From positions 1 through 42,615 of the forward strand of contig NZ_LIQZ01000008.1 in assembly GCF_001418655.1 (NCBI RefSeq): a stretch of DNA of 42,615 bases, given 5' to 3'. Positions 23,218 through 30,081 of the stretch are shown piece after piece. Origin of the DNA: Streptomyces phaeochromogenes. Lineage in GTDB: Bacteria; Actinomycetota; Actinomycetes; Streptomycetales; Streptomycetaceae. Made by a program: the position numbers and the translations under genes. Each line of letters opens with the position of its first letter. The first letter of the stretch is position 1. Under the pieces are notes generated by a model. The model searched no databases. It saw only the letters and a list, made by a program, of their open reading frames with translations, and was not told the DNA's origin.

Positions 23218-24864
23218 TCAGGCGGGCTTGAGCCCCTGGGCGCCCGCTTCGGTGACGAAGGACGCGGCGGTCGTGATCGGAGCCCCGGGCGTGGTGACGG
23301 CGGAGACGGTCTTGAAGTCCGCCCGCGCCGCCTCCGGCGTCAGCCGCACCCTGACGTAGCCGCGTTGTCCGTTGTAGAACTTCAGGTGGGGGTTCGCGGA
23401 CAGATAGGTGGCCCAGTTCGTGGGTCTTACGATGCCGTCCCCTCCGCTCGCGATGGACGGGGTGACGATCTCCGTGCCCAGGGTTCTGGACGAGGGGTTG
23501 TCGAAGTCGTCCTTGATGTCGAAGGCGTACCCGACGTGGACGTCCCCGGTGAGCACCATGAGGTTGTCGATGCCCGCCGCCTTCGCCCCGGCCAGGACCC
23601 GGTCGCGCGAGGCACGGTAGCCGTCCCAGGCGTCCATGGACACCTTGGCGACAGGGCTGAGGTCCAGCTTCCGCTGGGAGAAGCAGACCTGTTGCGGCAT
23701 CACGTTCCACACGGCGTCGGAGGTGCGCCATCCGTCGAGCAGCCAGCGCTCCTGGGTGGCGCCGGTGATGGTGCGTGCCGGGTTGTCCGACTCCGGGCCG
23801 GGGATGTGCGGCCGGTCGCCGTAGGCCTGGTCGGAGCGGTACTGGCGGGTGTCGAGGACGTCGAACTGCGCCAGCGTTCCCCAGTGCAGACGGCGGTAGA
23901 GCTGGGCGTCGGGCCCGTTGGGCAGCTGGGAGGCGCGCAGCGGCTGGTTCTCCCAGTGGGCCCGGTAGGCGGCGGCGCGCCGCAGCAGGAACGCGGCCGG
24001 CGGGGTGCCGTTCTCGTCGCTGTCGGCCGCGTAGTTGTTCTCGGTCTCATGGTCGTCCCAGGTGACGACGAACGGGTGCATGGCGTGCACGGCCTGCAGG
24101 TCCGGGTCCCGGTGGTAGAGGGCGTAGCGCAGCCGGTAGTCCTCCAGCGTCACGGTCTCCCGGTTGAAGAGGTCGGGCAGAACACGGTCGGTGTACTTAC
24201 GGGCGCCGCCGGCCGCGTCGACCGCGTACTCGTAGAGGTAGTCGCCGAGGTGGAGGACCACGTCGACGTCGTCGCCCGCGAGATGCCGGTGGGCGGTGAA
24301 GTACCCCTCCTGGTAGGCCTGGCAGGACACGGCGGCGAAGGTGAGCGCGGAGGCGGGGCCGATGGCGGCGGGAGCGGTGCGCGTACGGCCCGTCGGGCTG
24401 ATCCAGGTGCCCGTCCTGAAGCGGTAGTAGTACACGCGACCGGGGGCGAGACCGTCCACCTCGACGTGCAGGGTGTGGTGGACCTCGGGATGGGCGATGG
24501 CGGCGCCGCGCCGGACGATCGTGCCGAACCGCTCGTCGTCGGCCACCTCCCATTCGACGACGACACGCTGCTGGGCCAGGCCGCCGTCGGCCTCGTACGG
24601 CTCGGGCGCGAGCCGTGTCCACAGCAGTACGGAGCCGGGCCACGGGTCACCGGAGGCGACGCCGAGTGTGAAGGGGTCGTCGGTGATCCTCGCCGCGTCG
24701 AGCTCGGCGGCGCTCGCGGCGCCCGTGGCGGGCAGATGTGTGCCGAAGGCGAGCGCGGCGGCTGCCGCGGTGACGGTCAGGAAGCGGCGGCGTGCGAGAT
24801 GGCGTGCTGCCGCACGCAGTTCGGGGGCGTGCTGCGACGACGGACTCTGGCGGCCCGGGGGCAT
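23218..24864 (-). CDS. phoD: PhoD-type secreted alkaline phosphatase/phosphodiesterase
   Basis: A 548-residue enzyme exported by the Tat route: RRRFLT at residues 25-30 before a hydrophobic Ala-rich segment and an Ala-x-Ala cleavage region near 52. The PhoD N-domain (DPFTLGVASGDP, SVLLWTRLAPEP) precedes the metallophosphatase core. Metal-site blocks are FAAVSCQAYQEGYFTAHRHLA, VVLHLGDYLYEY, VTWDDHETENNYA, WLLDGWRTSDAVWNVMPQQ and MVLTGDVHVGYAF. PhoD uses Ca/Fe to release phosphate from mono- and diesters outside the cell. The ATG follows GAGGGG. PhoP control is usual for this family, but I find no clear 11-bp PHO-box pair directly upstream. Confidence 0.95.
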   Translation of the reverse strand: MPPGRQSPSSQHAPELRAAARHLARRRFLTVTAAAAALAFGTHLPATGAASAAELDAARITDDPFTLGVASGDPWPGSVLLWTRLAPEPYEADGGLAQQRVVVEWEVADDERFGTIVRRGAAIAHPEVHHTLHVEVDGLAPGRVYYYRFRTGTWISPTGRTRTAPAAIGPASALTFAAVSCQAYQEGYFTAHRHLAGDDVDVVLHLGDYLYEYAVDAAGGARKYTDRVLPDLFNRETVTLEDYRLRYALYHRDPDLQAVHAMHPFVVTWDDHETENNYAADSDENGTPPAAFLLRRAAAYRAHWENQPLRASQLPNGPDAQLYRRLHWGTLAQFDVLDTRQYRSDQAYGDRPHIPGPESDNPARTITGATQERWLLDGWRTSDAVWNVMPQQVCFSQRKLDLSPVAKVSMDAWDGYRASRDRVLAGAKAAGIDNLMVLTGDVHVGYAFDIKDDFDNPSSRTLGTEIVTPSIASGGDGIVRPTNWATYLSANPHLKFYNGQRGYVRVRLTPEAARADFKTVSAVTTPGAPITTAASFVTEAGAQGLKPA

Positions 24865-25252
24865 GGCTCTATCCCCTCACGGTGATGGCGGCGGGGCAGC
24901 CCCGGCAACGGGTGCTGCGGGGCTTGTGAATGCTAATCAGATGAAGATCACGAACCCGGCAGGCGCGGCCTCTCGAAGCGCAGGCGGCGTAACGGTCGAC
25001 GCTCGCCGAGGGCCCACCGGCCCGCTGCGGCGCGCGGAGCGCCGACCCGGTACGCCCGGGGTATGCGACCGGATGGGCACGGTGTCCGGGACCCGGGACT
25101 TGAACGAGTAGCCCCGTGGCTCGGACGAAAGGTCCCTGTGGCTTGGAAGACAGCGAGGAATGGCCGGAGTTCGCCCTGGCTGCTTCCACCGGACGTACAT
25201 ACGATGCGACCGCTCCGGTCTTCACAGCTCCTTCACAGGGCCGGGGTTCATG

Positions 25253-25281
25253 CGGTCATGCGTTTGGCATGTGCATGACCG
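25253..25281. repeat. 9-bp inverted repeat upstream of DUF4360 gene
   Basis: CGGTCATGC (25253-25261) and GCATGACCG (25273-25281), perfect, 11-nt loop. Other CATG-containing words crowd the next 60 nt. Confidence 0.6.
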
Positions 25282-25293
25282 TTGCATGGCTGT

Positions 25294-25337
25294 GCTCGAT
25301 GTCCGATCCATGCCTGATCCATGTCTGATCCAACGCA
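25294..25337 (+). repeat. Four helically phased 11-bp direct repeats
   Basis: Units start at 25294, 25305, 25316 and 25327. The first is degenerate (GCTCGATGTCC). The next two are GATCCATGCCT and GATCCATGTCT, and the last begins GATCCA and then diverges. One helical turn per unit puts all copies on one DNA face, the design of cooperative activator sites such as those of OmpR/PhoP-type regulators. Confidence 0.65.
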
Positions 25338-25353
25338 CCTGGTCCGCGACGGC

Positions 25354-25371
25354 CCTTCGCGTACGCGAAGG
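25354..25371. promoter_or_regulatory. 18-bp perfect palindrome before the DUF4360 gene
   Basis: CCTTCGCGTACGCGAAGG, fully self-complementary, 71 nt before the ATG. It may be a dimer-binding operator or form a hairpin in the 5' leader. Confidence 0.55.
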
Positions 25372-25442
25372 CCGCACCCCCCAATTCGCGGCGGGACACA
25401 TTCGCCCGCCGCCGGAACACCGACGCAACGGATTGGAGCACC

Positions 25443-26093
25443 ATGGCTGGTGCGATGCTTCTGAGCGGTGCCATCGCCGCTCTCTTCGCCACCGCACTCC
25501 CCGCGCACGACCCGTCCACCGGGATCGTCGACCCGCCCCCGGACAAGATCGTCATCAAGGTCGCCACGGTGAACGGCTCCGGCTGCCCCCAGGGCACCGC
25601 CGCCATCGCCGTGTCCCCGGACAACACCGCGTTCACGGTCACCTACAGCGACTATCTCGCCCAGGTGGGAGGCAACTCGGATCCCACCGCGTTCCGCAAG
25701 AACTGCCAGCTCAACCTGACGGTCGCCGTGCCGGGGGGCTTCACGTACGCCATCGCCAGTGCGGACTACCGCGGCTTCGCCTCGCTCAAGGCGGGGGCGA
25801 CCAGCACCGAGAAGGCCTCGTACTACTTCCAGGGTTCGTCGAACACGGCCTCCATCACGCACCCCTTCAGAGGCCCCTACGACGACAACTGGCAGGCCAC
25901 GGACACGACGGAGTGGGCGCAGCTGGTCTGGGCGCCCTGCGGTGTGCAGCGGAACTTCAACATCAACACCGAACTCCGCGTGAACGCGGGCACATCCGCT
26001 CCCGGCACCACCAGCTTCATGACCATGGACTCGACCGACGGTGACATCAGCACCATCTACCACCTGGCCTGGAAGGAGTGCCCCAGCTCCTGA
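25443..26093 (+). CDS. Secreted DUF4360 protein
   Basis: A 216-residue exported protein. Residues 1-21 form a signal sequence (LLSGAIAALFATALPAHD) that lacks a long basic n-region. The mature part fits DUF4360: IVIKVATVNGSGCPQGTAAIAVSPDNTAFTVTYSDY, FRKNCQLNL, FTYAIASADYRGFASL, and the C-terminal WAPCGVQRNFNINTELRVN. Four cysteines (about 48, 88, 167 and 212) could form two disulfides. Function is unknown; members are small extracellular proteins of actinobacteria and fungi. GGAG stands before the ATG. The unusual upstream repeat array suggests strong regulation. Confidence 0.92.
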   Translation: MAGAMLLSGAIAALFATALPAHDPSTGIVDPPPDKIVIKVATVNGSGCPQGTAAIAVSPDNTAFTVTYSDYLAQVGGNSDPTAFRKNCQLNLTVAVPGGFTYAIASADYRGFASLKAGATSTEKASYYFQGSSNTASITHPFRGPYDDNWQATDTTEWAQLVWAPCGVQRNFNINTELRVNAGTSAPGTTSFMTMDSTDGDISTIYHLAWKECPSS

Positions 26094-26099
26094 CCCGAC

Positions 26100-26139
26100 C
26101 GCCTTGGCCGGCTCCACCGCACCGGAGTCGGCCAAGGCG
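26100..26139. terminator. Hairpin terminator after DUF4360 gene
   Basis: Perfect 11-bp stem, CGCCTTGGCCG (26100-26110) with CGGCCAAGGCG (26129-26139), beginning 7 nt after the stop codon. An inner CTCC/GGAG pair extends it. Confidence 0.85.
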
Positions 26140-26177
26140 CGGCCTCAGCACGTACGATCTTGTCGGCCTTCGTGGCC

Positions 26178-26282
26178 GCCGACAGGATGCGTCGTCCGGC
26201 CGACGAATGCATCGCCCGGTCCGGCGAATTCAGCGTCCGGGCCGACGGATACATCGTCTGGTCCGATGAGAACATGGCCCCG
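26178..26282. repeat. Degenerate 21-bp tandem repeat, five units
   Basis: Units start at 26178, 26199, 26220, 26241 and 26262, each opening GCCGA/TCCGR and most ending GTCCGG or similar. The period is seven codons. On the plus strand, in the frame of the preceding gene but after its stop, units read ADxxIxx-like heptads. On the minus strand one frame reads GPDDVSV/GPDAEFA/GPGDAFV. No start codon with ribosome site supports either, so this may be decayed coding sequence. Confidence 0.6.
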
Positions 26283-26364
26283 AACGAGGGGTGTGCGCTC
26301 GCTCGATCCGGTGCCCCTGGTGGGTGAGGGCGTACCACCGGCGCATGCGCCCCGTTGCACGGAC

Positions 26365-26625
26365 ATGGACAGCACATTCGCCACAACGGGGTCCTTCCTG
26401 GGCCGCGAGGGTCAGGACCGGCCGTCCGTCGAACTCGCCGGCGCCCACTGGACGGACCCGCCGATCTACGCGGCGCTGGTCGCCGACTGGCAGGCCCGCG
26501 GGCGCGTGGTGCCCCGGCGGCACGAGATGCGTCGGCCTGGCTTCGCCGCCCTGCGCGCCACCGACGTTCGCCTCCCCGGTCCCGGTCGGCGTCGAAGCGA
26601 CGGTCAGGGGGTGGGCGGATCCTGA
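26365..26625 (+). CDS. Small conserved-looking hypothetical protein
   Basis: A possible 86-residue protein. The central segment VELAGAHWTDPPIYAALVADWQARGRVVPRR has protein-like composition and strongly GC-biased third positions; I recall similar WTDPPxYAALVAxW stretches in short Streptomyces proteins. The N- and C-terminal ends are low-complexity and Arg-rich. The ribosome site (CACGGAC) is weak. If it is not a gene, the interval 26140-26683 is non-coding apart from the tandem repeat. It is convergent with the next gene, 58 nt away. Confidence 0.45.
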   Translation: MDSTFATTGSFLGREGQDRPSVELAGAHWTDPPIYAALVADWQARGRVVPRRHEMRRPGFAALRATDVRLPGPGRRRSDGQGVGGS

Positions 26626-26683
26626 GGGGCTCCGCCCGGCCACCGGCTCGGCCGGTCCGGCCGGCCCGGCCGCCTCTGGTGTC

Positions 26684-27205
26684 TCAGCCGAGTCGATCGG
26701 GACCCGGCCCGGGACGCACCGCGTTGCCGACGGGGCGTGCCCGTTCCCCGTTCACCAGGGCGGAGAGCATCTCGGCGGCCTGATGGAGCGCCACTTCCAG
26801 AGCGGTCGGGAGATGCAGGGCGCCCTGGCCGTCGGGCGGAACCAGCCAGCGCAGCGTGCCGCTTGTCCGGCGGGGCGAGGGCACCGCGATCCAGGATCCC
26901 TTCCCGGAGTAGCGGATGTCCTGCCCCACCCAGTAGCTCTCCGGGTCCGGGGGAAGGAAGAACCCGACCCGGTGGGCGCCGAAATCGGCGAGCGTGGGGC
27001 CGGGCATCGGCAGCGGGAGGCGCAGGAGGGCGTCCAGGGCGAACAGGCCGATCTCCTCCGGCACGCTGAGGACGTCCCAGAACCGGCCGGCCGGCAGCAG
27101 CGCGGCGCCGCTCGCCCCGTGTTCCCATTCGCGCTTGCAGGCCCGGGGGTCCACCGCGGCTGCTGCGAGCCACTCCACGGCTTGCTGGTGGGGAGCGCTT
27201 CTCAT
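26684..27205 (-). CDS. Hypothetical protein with primase-polymerase-like segment
   Basis: A 173-residue soluble protein. The order of motifs (EWLAAAAVDPRACKREWEHG, LPAGRFWDVLSVPEEIGLFALDALL, GPTLADFGAHRVGFFLPP, GTLRWLVPPDG) recalls the N-terminal fold of bifunctional DNA primase/polymerase domains found as stand-alone proteins in Streptomyces; no catalytic acidic triad can be claimed. GAGGAGAGAC before ATG 27205 fixes the start. Isolated gene with no informative partner. Confidence 0.75.
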   Translation of the reverse strand: MRSAPHQQAVEWLAAAAVDPRACKREWEHGASGAALLPAGRFWDVLSVPEEIGLFALDALLRLPLPMPGPTLADFGAHRVGFFLPPDPESYWVGQDIRYSGKGSWIAVPSPRRTSGTLRWLVPPDGQGALHLPTALEVALHQAAEMLSALVNGERARPVGNAVRPGPGPDRLG

Positions 27206-27309
27206 GTCTCTCCTCTTCGACCGCTGGTCCGGGTGAGCGGACAGTGATACCCCCTCCCCGGGCGCGGCTCCGTGTGCAATTCCCGAGGCGATGCCCAGAG
27301 TCATATTCG

Positions 27310-27321
27310 TAGATATATCTA
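27310..27321. promoter_or_regulatory. AT-rich 12-bp perfect palindrome
   Basis: TAGATATATCTA inside a 24-nt stretch that is almost free of G and C clusters, unusual in this genome. It lies 24 nt before a GTG start (27345) and 105 nt from the divergent hypothetical gene, a typical operator position. Confidence 0.5.
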
Positions 27322-27344
27322 TCCAGTGGAAGGGGTGGCGCGCC

Positions 27345-27641
27345 GTGGCGTTTGTCCGTAGAACACCCGAACTTCGGACGAGAGTGCGATCCGCGCGTAT
27401 GGCTGGGAGCGTCGTCGTGATGGCCGCGGTCTCCTGGCTGGTCCTGCTGGCGCGAACCTGCCGTCGAAGTCTCCCTCGACGCTTCGGATTTCCCCGCTTC
27501 CGATTAGCTCGCTTCGGGCTTCCCCGCTTTGCGCTTCCCCGCAGAGACCCGTTGGCGCCGCTGGTGAGAACCGCGCACAGCCTGAACTACGGCGCCGGGG
27601 AGTTCCTCGGCCCGGTCGACGCGGATGACGACGACGGCTGA
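27345..27641 (+). CDS. Possible small membrane protein with decapeptide repeat
   Basis: A possible 98-residue protein: a basic N-terminus, one hydrophobic span ([17 protein letters not shown], about 20-37), an Arg/Phe-rich section with two RFGxPRFxL repeats, and an acidic tail (DADDDDG). GGAAGGGG precedes the GTG by about 9 nt. The 3' end overlaps the convergent comB-like gene by 55 nt, which weakens the case. Confidence 0.35.
   Translation: MAFVRRTPELRTRVRSARMAGSVVVMAAVSWLVLLARTCRRSLPRRFGFPRFRLARFGLPRFALPRRDPLAPLVRTAHSLNYGAGEFLGPVDADDDDG
27480..27529 (+). repeat. Two 20-bp direct repeats, 30 bp apart
   Basis: CGCTTCGGATTTCCCCGCTT (27480-27499) and a copy at 27510-27529 with two substitutions. 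Spacing of 30 bp equals ten codons in the possible membrane-protein frame. A further partial copy (GCGCTTCCCCGC) follows. Confidence 0.7.
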
Positions 27642-28336
27642 CGGATGTGCGACCCCACGGCCGGGACCGCCCGCCCCCGCAGGACCATGAGTGAGTCTTC
27701 CAAGGTGGCCACCATGGCGAAGGGGAAGCGGTCGAGCTCAAGGCAGAGCCCGACGTCATCGGCATGGACTCCTTGGCGCACCCCCTGCGCCAGTTCGGCG
27801 GCGGCGCGTGACTGCGCGGCGCGGCGGAGGAACCCGGCAGCATCCGTCCCGGGCTCGGTGGCTCTCCGGGCGATGTACTGAGCACACGCCAGATCTTCGT
27901 CGGCCTGCCCGTCCTCGCCGGTGACCACGAACGTGACACTGTCACTCCCGCGCGCCCGCAGGAGCTGAGCCGTCGCCTCCGCCACCACGAAGCTCGCGCA
28001 CAGCACCAGCGGTGCATCCTTGACCGCCAGGGCGCCGACCGTCCCGGCCGTGGTCTTCTGCACAACGGTCCGTCCGCCGAGGTCGATCGACCGCAGCAGG
28101 CCGGGGGAGTTGACGGTGTCGAACCCGGGCGCGGGCGGACCGTCCTTGAGGGCCACCCAGTCCGGGTTGTCGGCCTTGAGCGCCAGGGCTTCGTCCAGCG
28201 ACCCGGCAAGAACGATCTTTTCCGCGCCCTGGGCAAAGGCCCAGGCGGCCACGGTGAATGCCCGCATGACGTCGACCACGACCGCCACGGACGGGGTGTC
28301 GACCAGCTCGGCGATGCCAAGGAAACGAGTGTCCAT
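27587..28336 (-). CDS. ComB-like 2-phosphosulfolactate phosphatase family protein
   Basis: A 249-residue member of the ComB family: [27 protein letters not shown], then [30 protein letters not shown] (characteristic QKTTAGT), [29 protein letters not shown] and [16 protein letters not shown]. Founding members dephosphorylate phosphosulfolactate in coenzyme M synthesis, which this organism should lack; the true substrate here is unknown. ATG 28336 (MDTRFLG) has a -10-like GATCAT 7 nt upstream and no ribosome site; ATG 28345 is the alternative. The last 20 residues are a low-complexity Ser/Pro tail overlapping a possible convergent frame. Confidence 0.88.
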   Translation of the reverse strand: MDTRFLGIAELVDTPSVAVVVDVMRAFTVAAWAFAQGAEKIVLAGSLDEALALKADNPDWVALKDGPPAPGFDTVNSPGLLRSIDLGGRTVVQKTTAGTVGALAVKDAPLVLCASFVVAEATAQLLRARGSDSVTFVVTGEDGQADEDLACAQYIARRATEPGTDAAGFLRRAAQSRAAAELAQGVRQGVHADDVGLCLELDRFPFAMVATLEDSLMVLRGRAVPAVGSHIRQPSSSSASTGPRNSPAP

Positions 28337-28416
28337 TCGGATCATGATCGCGCATGGCCGATCCGAAGAACCCCGGGAGTGGTACGCGTCATATCGTCGG
28401 CCCCTCCGCGCGGAGC

Positions 28417-28466
28417 GGCCGGCCGGATCCAGGGGTGGATGGGGCCACTTCCGGAACCGGCCGGCC
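28417..28466. terminator. Hairpin terminator after the NlpC/P60 gene
   Basis: GGCCGGCCGG (28417-28426) pairs with CCGGCCGGCC (28457-28466), with inner ATCC/GGAT-type complementarity. It starts 14 nt beyond the stop on the minus strand. Confidence 0.55.
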
Positions 28467-28480
28467 TGGCTGTCGGTGGG

Positions 28481-29836
28481 TCAGAACCAGCCGGTGCACT
28501 CGATGGCGCCGCCCGGGCCGTTGGTGCCGCAGGCCCGCATGACGAGGCCGGAGTCGTTCCACTGGGTGGTGTACGCGTCGTTGCCCGAGGTGATGGTGGT
28601 GAAGCCGAGCATCGGGGACCAGGTCGCGCCCCCGTCGGCGCTGCGGTCGACCCAGATCTCGTCACCGGGCGCGCCACCGGTGATGCGACCCCAGGCGCAC
28701 TCGGTGGTGCCGTTGTAGCGAAGCTCCACGGTGCGGCCGAAGACGGTGGTCGACTTGGCCGTCCAGGCGCCCGTGGAGTTGGGCTCCGTACCGTCGCCGC
28801 AGGACGTGTTGTTCTCCGCGCCGGCCAGTGTGCCGCCGATCTCCGGGAAGTCACCGCAGGACGGCACATCCTTGAGCACGGCCGGACCCTGCACGAACAG
28901 GTTGCTGATCCAGCTGTGGTAGTCCGGCAGGAACGACCAGACGTTGTTCACCATGCCGTCGACCGTGGCCCGTTCGCCCACCCGCTGGCACAGCACCCGC
29001 GCTTGTACGGAGATGCCGTTGCCGTTGGTGAAGTTGATGCGGCTGCTCGTGTTCGAGTCCTGCCGCAGGTTGGGCTGGCCCCAGGTCTTGTGGTACGAGC
29101 CGCGGCCGTCCCAGGACCAGACCCCCGGCGTGACGTCGGCGTGCGGGCGGAACGCGCCCTGGTAGCGCTCCCAGCGGGCGCTGATGTTGTTGACCTGGAT
29201 CTGCGCGCCGGACTGCGGCGCCTCGACCATCTTGCCGTTGCCGAGATAGATCGCGACGTGCGTCGGGCCGAAGCCGGTCGGGCCGAAGTACATGATGTCG
29301 CCGGGCAGCAGGACACCCGACCCCTGCGACTTCAGGAACTTCGTGTGCGCGTATCCGGGCGCCGCGAAGGTCGCCTGCGTCGTGCGCTCGGTGATGAGGT
29401 CCCGGCCGGTCGCCTTGTACCAGGCCCAGCGCACCAGACCGATGCAGTCGAAGCTCCACAGCTCCGGGTCCGCGTACGAGGCGGGATCCGTGCGGTCGAT
29501 CTGGCCCTGGCTCGGACCGGGCATGCCCTGTGCGTGACCGCCACCCCAGGCGTACTGCTTGCCGACGTACCGGCACGCGACCTCGACGGCCGCCTCCGCC
29601 GCCGCGCTCGCACCGGACTGGAGCGGCGCGCACCCTGTGGCGGCGGTCGCCGGTGTGGCCGAGACGGCCGGCAGACCGAGGCTCACCACCGTCACGAGCG
29701 CGGCCACGAGGAGCCGCACCCGGCGCCCCCATGACCGCGCTCCCCACCCGGTTCGTCCGAACCCTGTTCTCCCGGAGTCCGTCCTTCCGGGCCCTGTTCT
29801 TCCGGTTCTTCGGATTCTGCGAACTCTGTTGATCAC
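28481..29836 (-). CDS. Secreted NlpC/P60 peptidase with C-terminal DUF2690 domain
   Basis: A 451-residue exported protein. A basic 39-residue N-terminus with repeated RTG units precedes a hydrophobic signal core (about 41-60) and an AATG cleavage area. The NlpC/P60 domain has Cys131 in FDCIGLVRWAWY and His193 in GPTHVAIYLGNG as catalytic pair, so it probably cuts peptidoglycan stem peptides. A middle section of about 120 residues is unassigned. The C-terminus (from CGDGTEPNSTGAW, with TVELRYNGTTECAWGRI and ending MRACGTNGPGGAIECTGWF) matches DUF2690. GTG 29836 has GGGGGAGGG; GTG 29719 would give a conventional short signal peptide. Confidence 0.9.
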   Translation of the reverse strand: MINRVRRIRRTGRTGPGRTDSGRTGFGRTGWGARSWGRRVRLLVAALVTVVSLGLPAVSATPATAATGCAPLQSGASAAAEAAVEVACRYVGKQYAWGGGHAQGMPGPSQGQIDRTDPASYADPELWSFDCIGLVRWAWYKATGRDLITERTTQATFAAPGYAHTKFLKSQGSGVLLPGDIMYFGPTGFGPTHVAIYLGNGKMVEAPQSGAQIQVNNISARWERYQGAFRPHADVTPGVWSWDGRGSYHKTWGQPNLRQDSNTSSRINFTNGNGISVQARVLCQRVGERATVDGMVNNVWSFLPDYHSWISNLFVQGPAVLKDVPSCGDFPEIGGTLAGAENNTSCGDGTEPNSTGAWTAKSTTVFGRTVELRYNGTTECAWGRITGGAPGDEIWVDRSADGGATWSPMLGFTTITSGNDAYTTQWNDSGLVMRACGTNGPGGAIECTGWF

Positions 29837-29959
29837 GGCACGCCCTCCCCCTGGTCTCGGTGGTCTCCCGTGAACGTACGGACTCCACCCGCCTGCCGGT
29901 CCCTGTCATCTGTCAGGGTGCGACCCGCCCGCTCCCCAACTGCGGGATCGGCGTGCCTC

Positions 29960-29988
29960 TTGACTTCACAAGACCCTCGCGCCAGATT
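29960..29988 (+). promoter_or_regulatory. Candidate promoter of the KstD-like gene
   Basis: TTGACT (29960-29965), 17-nt spacer, CAGATT (29983-29988). Located in the 245-nt divergent gap, giving a leader of roughly 85 nt. A short CCTG/CAGG hairpin lies at about 29903-29918. Confidence 0.45.
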
Positions 29989-30081
29989 CCTGACTCCGCA
30001 TCAGAACCGGGACCCCACAGGCTTGTTGCCTCCCGGGGCACAGCACGTCCTCGTCTTCCTTCGCCCTGTTGGAGTGCTGCC

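Larger units (their letters stand above)
24865..25442. other. 578-nt non-coding region rich in repeats, between phoD and DUF4360 genes
   Basis: Divergent region without a credible gene; short open frames on both strands lack ribosome sites and look random. It contains an AT-rich patch near 24928-24955 close to phoD, a pair of TTCACAG direct repeats 11 nt apart (25221 and 25232) resembling PHO-box units, a 9-bp inverted repeat (25253-25281), four phased 11-bp repeats (25294-25337) and an 18-bp palindrome (25354-25371). Such density of symmetric elements is unmatched elsewhere in the window. Confidence 0.7.

Noticed and set aside
25294..25337. The phased repeats as a CRISPR array
   Set aside because: Units are 11 bp and contiguous, with no spacers and no cas genes nearby.
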